Positions 1-12,100 of a DNA stretch of 64,000 nt are shown one piece after another. Below the pieces are notes generated by a model. The model ran no database searches and was not told where the DNA came from. It saw only the letters and a program-made list of their open reading frames with translations. The stretch lies in contig CM047806.1 of NCBI GenBank assembly GCA_026214975.1, positions 51,353,947 to 51,417,946 of the forward strand, written 5' to 3'. This DNA is from Gentiana macrophylla (taxonomy: Eukaryota; Streptophyta; Magnoliopsida; Gentianales; Gentianaceae). Made by a program: the position numbers and the translations under genes. Position 1 is the first letter of the stretch, and each line of letters begins with the position of its first letter.

Positions 1-142
1 GGCCAAAAACCCATTAAGGGAGTTGACTATATGTTAGTATATTGGGTTAAGTCTTTATTTTTAGCAAATAAAAGCCATTTGGGCTTATTACAGTCAAGTT
101 AGGCCCACTAGAAAATAAAGTGGCGAAAATTATTAAGTAATT
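1..142. other. Left flank of copia element 1, LTR-like relic (left part)
   Basis: No coding sequence is seen here. The first 142 bases become contiguous with 7673-7916 once the copia element at 143-7667 and one copy of its TAATT target duplication are removed. The rejoined sequence has a TATA-like string (tataaaggcc at about 7720) and a T-rich tract, so it may be an old LTR or a promoter-like relic. This is inference from composition only. Confidence 0.3.
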
Positions 143-562
143 TGTTATTACGGATCGATCAAGAAGTGATGGTGATTGTGAGTAAAGATAAAAGATAAAA
201 AAAAAGTAAACAAACACAGAAACAAGAAGAATACAGATTTAACATGATTTTCGGCAATGCGCCGACTACTCCACGGATAAACGAGGATATTTTATTATCA
301 CCAGGAAGTTACATCAAGTTACAATTAATACAAATGGTATTATAGCCTTGGGAATCCAACCCTAACCGACTAAACAGACAACCCAGTAAATGACTGAAAT
401 ACCCCAAAAGTAACTTAGATAAAACCCGAATAAACATGCAACCACGTGTGTTCCCAAGTCCATTGAGGCTCAGCAGACTTGTCTTCAGTAGGCTTGCCAT
501 CAGCAGGCTGATCAACCCTGCTGAACACCAGACTCAGTAGCATTGTTTAAGTCACCATTACA
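143..562 (-). repeat. 3' LTR of copia element 1
   Basis: A direct repeat of 7251-7667 with small differences. In minus orientation it starts TGTAATGGTGACTTAAAC and ends CCGTAATAACA. It abuts the TAATT target duplication on the outer side and a purine-rich tract on the inner side. Confidence 0.93.
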
Positions 563-565
563 AAT

Positions 566-1258
566 CTCCACCTTGACTTCAACTTCATGCAAACTGACCA
601 GATGCACAACCAAGTGCCAGAAATCCTCCTTGTCTTCAGATTTGAATACCTCAGCAGACCTCCACCTTCAGCTGAGTATTCCCAGATTCAAATTAACGAC
701 TTTGGATATTCAAAGAAGTCCGCATAATAACCGAAACTTGCTCCTTGTAACTGGTTTAGTGAACATATCAGCAGGATTCACATCAGTGCTGATCTTTTCC
801 ACTTTAACCCTCCTCTCATTCCTCTGAAAATGGTACCTCACATCAATATGCTTGGTTCTCTCATGATGAACCTTATTCTTAGCCAAACATATTGCACTAA
901 GACTGTCACAATACAATCGAGTCTAATCTTGATGCAGACTCAGATCATTGACTAGCCATTTCAACCAGATTGACTCCTTTGCTGCTTCTGTCAGTGCCAT
1001 ATACTCTACTTCAGTAGTAGATAATGTCACTGTACCTTGTAAAGTTGCCTTCCAACTTACCAAAGAATCACCCAAAGTAAACACATACCCAGACATAGAC
1101 CTCATGCTGTCCACATCAGCAGTATAATCAGAATCACAGTACCCTGTGACATGATATTTTGAGTACCACCTCCATAAATGAGTCCAATATCTGATGTACC
1201 CCTAAGGTACCTGAATATCCTCTTTACTGCTTTCCAGTGTTCCTTTCTAGGTTGAGCA
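566..1258 (-). pseudogene. Copia element 1 RNase H and pol C-terminus (fragment)
   Basis: Minus-strand reading frames encode the copia RNase H region. At 923-1114 is a GYVFTLGDSLVSWKATLQ-type core followed by STTEVEYMALTEAAKESIWLKW. At 710-916 is YCDSLSAICLAKNKVHHERTKHIDVRYH, the conserved C-terminal RNase H block, followed by PADMFTKPV. The two parts lie in different frames with a stop near 920. The solo LTR at 1259-3735 separates this from the rest of the reverse transcriptase. The text upstream of the junction reads HAQPRKEHWKAV, a normal copia linker, so the break is an insertion and not a deletion. Confidence 0.85.
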
Positions 1259-2774
1259 TGCTGGATATACAAAAACCCGAATCCGGATCCGATCTATAAT
1301 TGGATCGTCAGATCTGATTCTCAGCACCGATCGAGACACTCGATCTAGCACAGCGGAAGCTACGAATAAAATCGCATACGATTTTACCACGATTCGATTC
1401 GCATAAATAATTAATAACTACAAGAAGGTTAGTAGATTTACCCAAACCGGAGAGAGATGATAAATCGTCTGAGAGGGAGAAACCGTGATCTTCCGGATTT
1501 TATCTCCAAGCGACGACTGGTGGGCGTCGATCCTCGCCGTAGAACCTCCTCGAATATGCACATTCTTAATGACTAAGGCAATAAACTAATTTTTCTTCCT
1601 TTTTATTTGATGTGTGGCGCCAATATTGAAGTGTGTATTGTGTTGGGAGGAACTCTCTTTATACAGGAAAATAACTAGTCAAGAGAGTTATCATTTTCAC
1701 ACCACAAAAACTTATTCCCATAAGGAAAAGATATTTTTCCCACAAAATAAGAGATAATTCCCAAAAACTCAATCTCTTAATTTTCCATTAATTATCCAAC
1801 AAATAGATAATTAATTAATCACACATATGAGATAATCTAGGAAAATTTCTTCACCCAATTTATCCATATTTGGGGCGCCACTTACATCATCATTTTTAAT
1901 AGAAAATGTATTTTCTATTTTACATATTATTTACCAAATAAATAATATTGCATATTCATTAAATAGACCAACTATTTAATTTATTCTCTAGGTTCCATAA
2001 AACGAGAAAACACTCGCGTGTTAGGAGCCAACCCGGGGACCATGGACTTAGCCAGTAGCTACAATAAATTGAATAAAATCATATTGAATAGAATATTTCT
2101 ACTCAACTTATTAATTTCGGAATTACGCCACCATAAATCTGAAACTAAACTCTATCGATTATAGATATAACTTATTCTCAAAACGATGAGTCGATAAGTG
2201 TCCATTGATATAATCATTACACATAAACTAACCCTCCATAGACTATCCGTAATGAAGCGGGATTATTTCCGTAAACCCTCTTCAATACATCTTATCCTTA
2301 TTTACCATTAACCCACTAGTGATCAATTAGTTCATAACCAATACGAACTCCGCAGATCGATCAGTTTCTAGGATCAACAAATAAGGGGAATTGTCTTTCT
2401 ATTTCCCGCAGGAAGGAATGGATTCCATATCTGTGAAACACACACTTCTCACTCATTCTAGAATAGTGCCAACATGAAAGTGATTCAGACCGCGCCTCTT
2501 AGTGATCCTTAACGAACACATCAAACCCTATCCTGAAAGAAGTAGGAGTCTGTAATCACTTCAGGATTAAGGTCAATCCATTTATGATCATCTTGTGATT
2601 TAATATGATTTCTCAATCACGGAATTATATGAGAAACGCAGATTAAATCGGTCAAGTCTTATATGACTCTCATCATATATAAATGCCCCACTTAGACAAC
2701 CAATGTCAACGGTTCGGATAAGACGGTCACACCATAAAGTGTTCTGGGCGCATTAATGGTGGTTTAATCAATAG

Positions 2775-3495
<721 letters not shown>

Positions 3496-3735
3496 ATCAA
3501 TAGACCTCATACTTTGATTAACTTCACCACGGACTAACATTTTAAGTGTATCACCATAAACTTAATCCTCATGTGTGACACACACTAAGTTATATGGCTA
3601 CATATGATACGACTTGGGGTTTTCAGCAGTGTATTAAATATAAACACGAAGCAAATAATAAGATGAGAATAAATCTATCATTTATTAATTCTAAAAACAA
3701 TTACATAAATTGTCTTTCGGGCGTTACTTCCAACA

Positions 3736-4626
3736 CCATAAACCTGCTGACAACACTAACTGCCTGAGCCAAATCAGGCCTAGTACAAACCAAGGCATAC
3801 ATTAGACAACCTACTGCACTAGCATATGGAACCTTAGACATGTATTCTTCCTCTTCAGCTGACTGTGGAGCAAACACAACAGACATATGTAGATTTGGTG
3901 ACATTGGAGTATATATAGGTTTGGTTGCTGACATGCCAAACTTGGATAATACCTTTTCAATATACCCCTGCTTCGACAAGAACAGCTTCCCTGCTTCCTG
4001 TCTCTATAGATCTCTATCCCCAAATTTTTTTTGCATTCCTAAAATCCTTTATTTCAAGCTTTGAGCAGATTCTTTAGATCTTGAATATCAGACTTGTTTG
4101 CAGCAGCTATCAGCATATCATCTACATACAGCACCAAATAGATGATTGACCCATCCTTCAACTTGTTGTGATAAACACAGCAATCATATGGACTCCTGCT
4201 ATAACCCTGCTGAATCATATAGCTGTCAAACTTCTTATATCATTGCCTTGGAGCCTGCTTAAGTCCATATAAGGACTTCTTCAACTTACACACATATCCT
4301 TCTTTGCCAGGAACTTGGAAACCCTCTGGCTGAGTCATATAAATCTCATTATCTACATCTCCATCTAGAAAGGTTGTTTTCACATCCAATTGCTCAGGTT
4401 CAAGATTCTGATGTGCCACTATTGCTAACAGCACCCTGATGGAAGTGTGTCTGGCCATTGGAGAAACTATTTCTTCATAGTCTACCCCCTCTTTCTGACT
4501 GAACCCCCTAGCAACCAAACGTGCCTTATATCTAAAATCCTCAGCAGATGTCATTCCTTCCTTTTCTTGAATATCCATTTGCAAGTCACCACCCTCCTGT
4601 CTTGTGGTTGTTTGACCAGATCCCAT
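3736..4626 (-). pseudogene. Copia element 1 reverse transcriptase (fragments)
   Basis: On the minus strand 4240-4626 encodes the reverse-transcriptase N-terminal block ([58 protein letters not shown]). At 4100-4140 the plus-strand complement of a V-Y-x-D-D-type catalytic stretch is visible (LYVDDMLIAA-like). 3736-3979 continues into SKFGMSATKPIYTPMSPNL and RPDLAQAVSVVSRFM, the end of the polymerase before RNase H. Several frame changes separate these pieces, so no intact polymerase is made. Confidence 0.85.
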
Positions 4627-4944
4627 GTCTCATTCTTCTAAAAGTGACTCCATTTCTTCTCCCATAGCAACAAGCCATTAGGATGCCTCAGAACATGTCA
4701 CAGCTTCCCTGTAAGTGTTAGGTTCAAAACCATCCACTTCTTCAGCTACCTGTAGTGCATATCCAACCATATCCTCCTCAAACCCATATCTTCTTGGAGG
4801 TCTGATATTGGTCCTCCTAGCTCTGTTAAGAGCTATACCCTGCTGACCAACATCAGCAGTTGAGTCTCTGCTGACCCTTGTTCAAGATGGGCGGCTTGAT
4901 CCTCTGCTCGATCTGTGACTTTTGATCGCCCCCTGCCGATTCCT

Positions 4945-6388
4945 TTAATCCAAAGAGGCTCGCTGAAGCTCCACATGTTTGTCAATCTTCTCAGTCTCAG
5001 ATCCAATTTCAGATTCAGATGTGGCTCTCACAGATGAGTTAAGCATAGAGTTTTCATCAAAAACTACACTTCTACTGAGTATAACCCTATTTTCAGCTGA
5101 TGACCAGATTCTATACCCCTTAACTCCATCTCCGTATCCAACAAACACACCCTTCTTGGCCCTAGGCTCCAATTTGCCCTCACTGACATGATAATAGATA
5201 GTGCTTCCAAAAACCCTAAGTCCAGAGTAGTCTGCTGACTTTCCTGACCAAACTTCAAGTGGTGTTTTAAGTTTGATCCCAGTGTGAGGCCCCCTATTGA
5301 TTAAGTAACAGGCTGTACTGATAGCCTCCCCCCAAAATCTCCTTGCTAGACCAGAATTAGAGAGCATGAATATTGCCCTCACCAGAAGAGTTTGATTCAT
5401 TCTTTCTGCAACACCTTTCTGCTGTGAAGTCTTACAATATTGTGCCTAGCAATGCCTTCATTCTTGCAAAATTCATCAAACTCAGACCAACAGAATTCTA
5501 GTCCATTATCAGTTCTAAGTCTCTTGATCTTCCTCCCTGCCTAATTTTCAACCAAAGCCTTCCACTGCCTGAAGTTCTTGAATGCTTCACTCTTGTGTTT
5601 CATCATAATTACCCAAACCATCCTTGAATAATCATCTATAAAAGACACAAAATACCTGTGACCACCCAATGACTCCACCCTTGAAGGTCCCCAACAATCA
5701 GAATGGACATAATCAAGTGTCCATTTTGAGATGTGGATTTCTTTTAGGAACTTGCTCCTATGTAGCTTCCCAAACACACAGTGTTCAAAAAATTCTAGTT
5801 CCTTGACCTTATGTCCCCCAAGTAGATCAGACTTAGACAGAATTTGCATCCCTTTTTCACCCATATGAACCAATCTCATATGCCACAACTTAGTCAATTG
5901 GGATTTGGTGAACATCCTCGATGATGCAACAAAGAACTTTAACTCTGATGAACCACTTGTAGTATGTACAATGTCCCCGCTGATACCCTTCGAATCACAC
6001 TTGAACCCTTATAGACATTCACCACTCCACTTTCACCCCTGAACTTGAACCCTTTGCTGTCCAGTAGACTAAGTGATATCAAATTCTTGGTCATTTGTGG
6101 AACATGCCTAACCTCATTCAATGTGCAAAATTTACCATCATGTGTCCTAAGTTGGATTGATCCAATCCCAACTATTTTACAGACCTTGTTGTTGGCCATA
6201 GCAATATGACCTCCATCAACCTGCTGATAAGTTGAAAACCACTCCCTGTTTGGACACACATGATAAGATGCCCCAGTGTCCAGAATACAGACATCTTTGT
6301 GCCCTACTGACTCTGAAAATGCTAAGGCCAGATCTTGTTCAGAGTTGGTGTCATGTTCTGCCAAAGCAATTGTACCCTGCTGAGTACC
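4945..6388 (-). pseudogene. Copia element 1 protease, GAG-pre-integrase and integrase (broken)
   Basis: Read on the minus strand, 5939-6388 encodes an aspartic protease with the ILDTGASYHVCPN active-site block (D-T-G). 5541-5915 encodes the GAG-pre-integrase domain and the integrase start (HSDCWGPSRVES, RYFVSFIDDYSRMVWV). 4945-5400 encodes the later integrase part (RRFWGEAISTACYLINRGPH, KKGVFVGYGDGVKGYRIW). A frameshift lies near 5930, and stops break the link around 5400-5540. The gag frame upstream is in the same phase as the protease and is separated from it only by a TAG codon at 6389-6391. Confidence 0.87.
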
Positions 6389-7126
6389 CTACTGCTTCTT
6401 CCTCTTTGGACATTCATTTTTCCAATGTCCCTGCTCCTTGCAGTAATTACAGATATCCTTAGCTTTAGGGCCCTTGGAATTCTTTTTGAATTTCTTCTTT
6501 CCAGAATTTCCTGGCCCCCTGCTGACTCCACTGGCCACCAACCTAGCAGACTGACTATATGTTTCAGATCCAGGTGCCTTATGGCGTAACTCTCGAGCAT
6601 GGAGTGAAGATCTTACATCCTCCAATGATACTGAGTCCTTCCCAACAATAAAGGACTGCACAAAATTCTCATATGATGCAGGAAATGATACAAGTAGAAT
6701 CAATGCAGCATCCTCATCTTTAATCTTCACATCAATATTCCTTAAATCAAGTAATATTGTGTTCAGCTGGTCTAGATGATCCCTTAGCTGAGTACCCTCA
6801 TGCATCCTTAAACTAAACAGACGTTGTTTCGACAACAACTTGTTGGTTAATGACTTAGTCATATACAGACTCTCAAGTTTGGCCCACAACTTCTCAGCAG
6901 TGTCCTCCTCAGCAACCTCTGTGATAATATCATCTGACAAGCACAACGTAATTGTTGAATGTGCTTTCTCCTCCAGACTGGCTCTCTCAGCAGCACTTTC
7001 TTCTGTTGATTTAGAAAAGGGACCCCATAATCCCTGCTGCTTCAACAAAGCACGCATCTTGATCTGCCACAGACTAAAACTGTTCCTTCCTGTAAACTTG
7101 TCAATCTTAACATTTAAAGTAGACAT
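6389..7126 (-). CDS. Copia element 1 Gag (UBN2-type capsid plus zinc knuckle)
   Basis: The frame from the ATG at 7126 runs about 245 codons to TAG at 6389. It opens MSTLNVKIDKFTGRNSFSLW, typical of copia Gag, followed by the UBN2-type capsid region (LYMTKSLTNKLLSKQRLFSL, then ALILLVSFPASYENFV). Near the end is a retroviral-type zinc knuckle, CNYCKEQGHWKNEC (CX2CX4HX4C intact), with flanking basic runs. The product would package element RNA in virus-like particles. The frame is uninterrupted even though pol downstream is broken. The stop lies only a few codons after the knuckle and is in phase with the protease, so it may be a read-through site or a simple nonsense mutation. Confidence 0.85.
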   Translation of the reverse strand: MSTLNVKIDKFTGRNSFSLWQIKMRALLKQQGLWGPFSKSTEESAAERASLEEKAHSTITLCLSDDIITEVAEEDTAEKLWAKLESLYMTKSLTNKLLSKQRLFSLRMHEGTQLRDHLDQLNTILLDLRNIDVKIKDEDAALILLVSFPASYENFVQSFIVGKDSVSLEDVRSSLHARELRHKAPGSETYSQSARLVASGVSRGPGNSGKKKFKKNSKGPKAKDICNYCKEQGHWKNECPKRKKQ

Positions 7127-7250
7127 CTTTCTCTCCAGAAAATCTTGTGTAGATCCCAAATCCTAGCATCAATTATGACCTTGGTGCCAATCTACCTTGC
7201 TTAAAAACAGATAAACATATTTCTTGATGAACCTTTCTTTGATACCAGTT

Positions 7251-7667
7251 TGCTATTACGGATCGATCAAGAAGTGATGGTGATTGTGAGTAAAGATAAA
7301 AGATAAACAAGTAAACAAACACATAAACAAGAAGAACACAGATTTAACGTTGTTTCCGGCAATGTGCCGACTACTCCACGGACAAACGAGGATATTTTTT
7401 ATCACCAGGAAGTTACATCAAGTTACAATTAATACAGATGGTATTTATAGCCTCGGGAATCCAACCCTATCCGACTAAATAGCCAACCCAGTAAATGACT
7501 GAAATACCCCAGAAGTAACTTAGATAAAACCCGAATAAACATGCAGCAGACGTGTTCCTCAAGTCTGCTGAGGCTCAACAGACTTGTCTTCAGTAGGCTT
7601 GCCATCAGCAGGCTGATCAACCCTGCTGAACACCAGACTCAGTAGCATAGTTTAAGTCACCATTACA
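7251..7667 (-). repeat. 5' LTR of copia element 1
   Basis: A direct repeat of 143-562. On the minus strand it ends CCGTAATAGCA and is followed after three bases by the primer-binding site TGGTATCAAAG. The outer end abuts the TAATT target duplication. Confidence 0.93.
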
Positions 7668-7916
7668 TAATTTATCTCACGTTGCTTAGGAGTTTTTTAG
7701 TCTTCAATTTTGTAGCCAATATAAAGGCCTTCTATGTACAATTTTAAAACAACACATTATATTGAGATTTCAGTTAAACATTTCTTTAAGTCGAGTCGGC
7801 TTAAAACAATCATTTACGAGTGAATATCTTCTTCGTCGTAGAGGATACACCTTTAAGAACGAATCAGCGTCGTGAGCGAGCGTTGTGTTTTCTTAGCCTC
7901 GATCCTAGGTCGGAGA
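7668..7916. other. Right flank of element 1, LTR-like relic (right part)
   Basis: Non-coding. It continues the 1-142 sequence interrupted by element 1. It holds a TATA-like tataaaggcc at about 7720 and pyrimidine-rich downstream sequence. It ends where the long-LTR element begins at 7917. Nothing else is recognised. Confidence 0.3.
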
Positions 7917-9664
7917 TGTTGGAAGTAGCGCCCTAAAGACAATTTATGTAATTGTTTTTAGAATTAATGACAAATGTATTCTCATCTTATTACTTGCTTC
8001 GTGCTTGTAAGTAATACACTACTAAAAACCCTAAGTCGTATCATATGTATCCATATAACTTAGTGTGTGACGCACGTGAGGATTAAGTTTATGATGATAC
8101 ACTTGAAATGTTAGTCCGTGGTGAACTTAATCAAAGTATGAGGTCTATTGATTAAACCACTATTAATGCGCCAAGAACACTTTATGGTGTGACCGTCTTA
8201 TCCGGACCGTCGATATTGGTTATCTAAGTGGGTCATTTATATATGATGTAGTCATATAGGACTGGACCGATTTAATCTGAATTTCTCATATAATTCCGTG
8301 ATTGAGAAATCTTGTTAAATCACAAGATGATCATATATGGATTAACCTTAATCCTGAAGTGATTGCATACTCCTACTTGTTTCAAGATAGGGTTTGATGT
8401 GTTCATTAAGGATCGCTAAGAGGCCCGGTCCGAATCACTTTCACGTTGGCACTATTCTGGAATGAGTGAGAAGTGTGTGTCTTACAGATATGGAATCAAT
8501 TCCTTCCTGCGGGAAGTAGAAAGACAATCCCCTTATTTGTTAATCCTAGAAACCGATCGATCCGCGGAGTTCGTATTGGTTATGAACTAATTGATCACTA
8601 GTGGGTTAATGGTAAATAAGTATAAGATGTATTGAAGAAGGTTTACGGAAATAATCTCGCTTCATTACGGATAGTCTATGGAGGGTTAGTTTATGTGTAA
8701 TGATTATATCAATGGACACTTATCGACTCGACTCGACATTTTGAGAATAAGTTATATCTATAATTGATAGAGTTCAGTTTCAGATTTCTGGTGGCGTAAT
8801 TCCGGAATTAATGAATTAAGTAGAAATATTCTGTTCGATTAATATTTTATTTAATTTATTGTAGCTACTGGTTATAGGTCCATGGTCCCAGGTTTGGCTT
8901 CTAACATGCGAGTGTATTCTCGTTTTATGGAACCTTGAAAATAAATTAAATAGTTGGTTTATTTAATAAATATGCAATATTATTTATTTGGTAAATAATA
9001 TGTAAAATAGAAAAGACATTTTCTATTAAGATAATGACATAAAAGTGGCGCCCCATGTTGATAAAATTAGGAAAAGAAATTTTCCTAGATTATGTCAAAT
9101 GTGTAATTAATTAATTATTTATTTGTTGGATAATTGATGGAAAAATAAGAGATTGGTTTTTTGGGAATTATCTCTTATCTTTTGGCAAATATCTTTTCAT
9201 TGTGGGAATAGGTAATTGTGGTGTGAAAATGATAACTCTCTTGACTAGTTATTTTCCTATATAAAGAGAGTTGCTCCTAGCACAAAAGACACACCAAATT
9301 TGCGCCACAATTAGAAAAAAAGAGAGAAAATCAGTTTCTTGTTCTAATCATTAAGTTTTTCTTGTGCATATTTGAGGAGGTTTTACGGCGAGGATCGACG
9401 TCCACTAGTCGTCGCTAGGAGATACAATCCGGAAGTCTGCGGCTTCTCCATTTGTCGATTTACTACTCCTCTTAAATAAGGTAAATCTTCAACCTTCTCA
9501 CAGTTGTATTAATTATTTATGCGAATCAAATCGTAGTATTATCAAATGCGATTTTATTCGTAGCTTCCGATGTACAAGATTGAGTGTCTCGATCGGTGCT
9601 AAAAATCAAATCTGAAGATCCAGTTATGGATCGGATCCGGATTCGGGTTTCTGTATATCCAGCA
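7917..9664 (+). repeat. 5' LTR of element 2
   Basis: This 1748-bp LTR has TG..CA ends and aligns with 15067-16802. A TATA-like tatataaagagag lies near 9259, followed by the presumed R/U5. It has no coding content. Confidence 0.9.
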
Positions 9665-9690
9665 TGCGGTATCAAAGACAGGTTAAAGCG
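9665..9690 (+). promoter_or_regulatory. Primer-binding site region of element 2
   Basis: Directly after the 5' LTR the sequence reads tgcggtatcaaagacagg. This resembles the TGGTATCAGAGC motif complementary to the 3' end of initiator Met tRNA used by most plant copia elements, with mismatches. Confidence 0.55.
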
Positions 9691-9959
9691 ATTTTGCGAT
9701 CTTGATTGAATAATTAATTAATACGGAGTGGAATAGAATAAAAATGCATCTTTTAATTTTAAATTTTTTTTTTGCGATTGAATGTTTTGGTTGACGAGAT
9801 GAATTGGGGTTGGTATCTGTTACCGTTAGATCTATTGTAAATCCGTTTTTTTAGGTATAGGATATCATGTAATTTATTTTTGCAATTTTAATTTCCTGCA
9901 TTTTTTTTAATTCGGCCGTGGCCTATTTAATTAATTCGGACGAAGACTCTGAAGAATAA

Positions 9960-10030
9960 AAGCCGCGGCACAGTGGTCAAGTCACAGGTTCAATTGTGCG
10001 TAGACCCGAGTTCGAATCCTCTTGGCCATA
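9960..10030 (+). other. tRNA-like / SINE-like segment with pol III A and B boxes
   Basis: The stretch contains ggcacagtggtcaag, close to a pol III A box. About 35 bases later comes gagttcgaatcc, an almost exact B box. A T-rich run follows at 10045-10080. The presumed TPsiC stem does not pair well and no clean cloverleaf can be drawn, so this is not a functional tRNA gene. It could be a SINE head or tRNA-derived fragment captured in the leader of element 2. Identification rests on the two boxes only. Confidence 0.4.
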
Positions 10031-10575
10031 TCAAATTTTGATTTTTTTTTCCTTTTTTCTGTTCAGACATTTTTTTTGTTCGAAAAAAAAAAATTTAAAA
10101 AAGGTTGGAAAAAAAAAACGAACGGAACTTGTGTGGTGATGAAGGAAGGAGTTTCAACCAACTCAGCTAGAAGGGCTTTTATTGAAGATCTGGACCAGAA
10201 AATTATATACCAAGCAGCGGCGGCGGTTCATTTAGGATTAGAAATTTTATGAACGTAGGGTTTAATTATTTAATTTATAAATTAGATACGGGGTACCAAC
10301 GGTCCATCTTATTGGTTTATTTTTCGCATTTTTTTTCTTGTATGATTATTTATGTGATATAACCATGCCATGCAGCATATTCATTAATTCCACTCCTAAC
10401 ATATGCATACATGTAGAAAATTAATATTGACATTAATTAGACATGTATGAACACGATAATTAATTTAGATTAAAAATAAATTAAATTAATTAAAGGAAAC
10501 AGAATTTTATCGGGATATAAAATTCACATGATAAACTTAATTTGGGATTATTAATCCTTCGGGGTTTTATTTATG

Positions 10576-11145
10576 TAGTGACTACATAAATTAGAATTTT
10601 GATAATCAAAATTGGAAAATCGTGAAAAGATAGGACACTAACTAGACGCTATTTGGAACCGATAAGTTGGTGATTGCTTTTCATGATTTATTGTTTTTCG
10701 ATTATTGGAAAAATTCTGAGATCCTAAATTTTTATCATGACAAGATTAGGACTTTAAAATTCTTTAGTGAATTTTAATTGTGTAGTGTATACACAAGGAT
10801 TTTCTATCGAGAAAATTGGAAAATCATGAATATAGTATCGATAATTAGACGGTATTTGGAACCGATAAATTAGTGGGAGCTTTAAATTTTGTGATTTATT
10901 GTTTTTCAAATTATTGAAAAATCATAAGTCCTAATGTATTAGGATTACGAAATTCATGGTGAAGTTTATTTGTGTAGTGTCTACACAAAGGAATTTTAAT
11001 CAATAAAAATTGGAGGATTGTGGATATAGTGACACTAGTTAGACAGTATTTGGAACCGATGAACTAGTGGGAGGATTATATTAAATATTCACGATCTATT
11101 GTTTTTTGATTATTATAAAATTCTAAAATCCTAAAGAGACTACCT
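10576..11145 (+). repeat. Three diverged tandem units of about 170-207 bp in element 2 leader
   Basis: Units begin at 10576, 10783 and 10975, each with tagtg(t/a)-ctacacaa. Each contains the shared block tttggaaccgat(a/g)a, then a gat(t/c)tattgtttttc segment and a cctaa-rich end. Junctions carry the palindrome-like tgtgtagtgtctacacaa. The array lies between the primer-binding site and the pol remnants, so it is a repeat in the untranslated leader. Confidence 0.8.
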
Positions 11146-12100
11146 AATTTTCAAAATAATGAGTGGGAGCGGGGAAGGTGACAACCAACCCCACAACCTC
11201 TACTATTGACACAAGCACGTGAGAGAATGGTGACGCCTCGTGCCGCTTTGATTTCGGCCCCCTACGGATGGCCTTCACCGCTATCAAAATTCAAGGCTTG
11301 GTTTCCAAAAGGATAGGATTTTGAGTACTCGTCGATCAACCGACCTACCCTACGCGGCATACTCGGGCGTGCCAAAAATCAAACAAGAGGTCACACTCAC
11401 AAGGATATTTTTGGAAATATCTTGGCTGAAAAAGGAAGGTAATCAAAAATTAAATAGGAGATGTTCAATTCTTAAATGGTTTAATTGTTGAGAGAGATTG
11501 TCTCAATTTAATCGTCACCTCTTTGACCTACCCTACGGCGGCACTGAGGTGTGAGATTAAAATCCTTGGAATGGTAGGATAAACTGCATGCATGACATCA
11601 CGTTTATAATTCCCAAAATTTCTTATTTGTTGTGGTGTATGATTTGATTTACATTTCTGTCATGATTTAATTTTTGCAACTACATATCATCTCAAGGTAT
11701 CTAAACTGCTAAACACGATAAATTGACTGATGATGACTTCATGAAAGTGGAAAAGTAACAAGAACTTTGAACTCATAAATCAAGAATGCAATTAATTTTT
11801 CCGGTGGAGGATTTCCCTTTTAAGCCTTCAAACTTAAGTGACATTGATAAGTATGTCACTGCTGTCACTCGTATTACACGGGAGACAAATTACAATTAGT
11901 TCAAAAATGACGAGAATGATTTGGTATCAATCCCACCCACAGGTCATGAGTAGTGTCTACTCAAATGAACTGCTAGTTCACGGCCATTTCCTTTAAAGAA
12001 AGCCAAGAATAGGAAGGTAAATGTCTACAAGTATAAGTCGTCTAAACTAAATAAGTTAAAGGCTAAACCAAAATATTAATTAAAGAAAGTAAAGGATAAG
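11146..12100 (+). other. Element 2 leader / gag region, no coding recognised
   Basis: There is no open reading frame of note. A more GC-rich block at about 11160-11400 and a second at 11520-11560 both contain the string gacctaccctacg, one in each block, followed by a short ggc-rich stretch. The gag gene expected here cannot be recognised and is presumed lost or fully decayed. Confidence 0.35.

Noticed and set aside
9960..10030. A genuine tRNA gene
   Set aside because: The B box is good, but the acceptor, anticodon and T stems cannot be paired into a cloverleaf; kept only as a tRNA-like segment.
10022..10252. 76-codon frame in the element 2 leader
   Set aside because: Starts in a poly-T/poly-A tract; no similarity to Gag or any family, and no conserved context.
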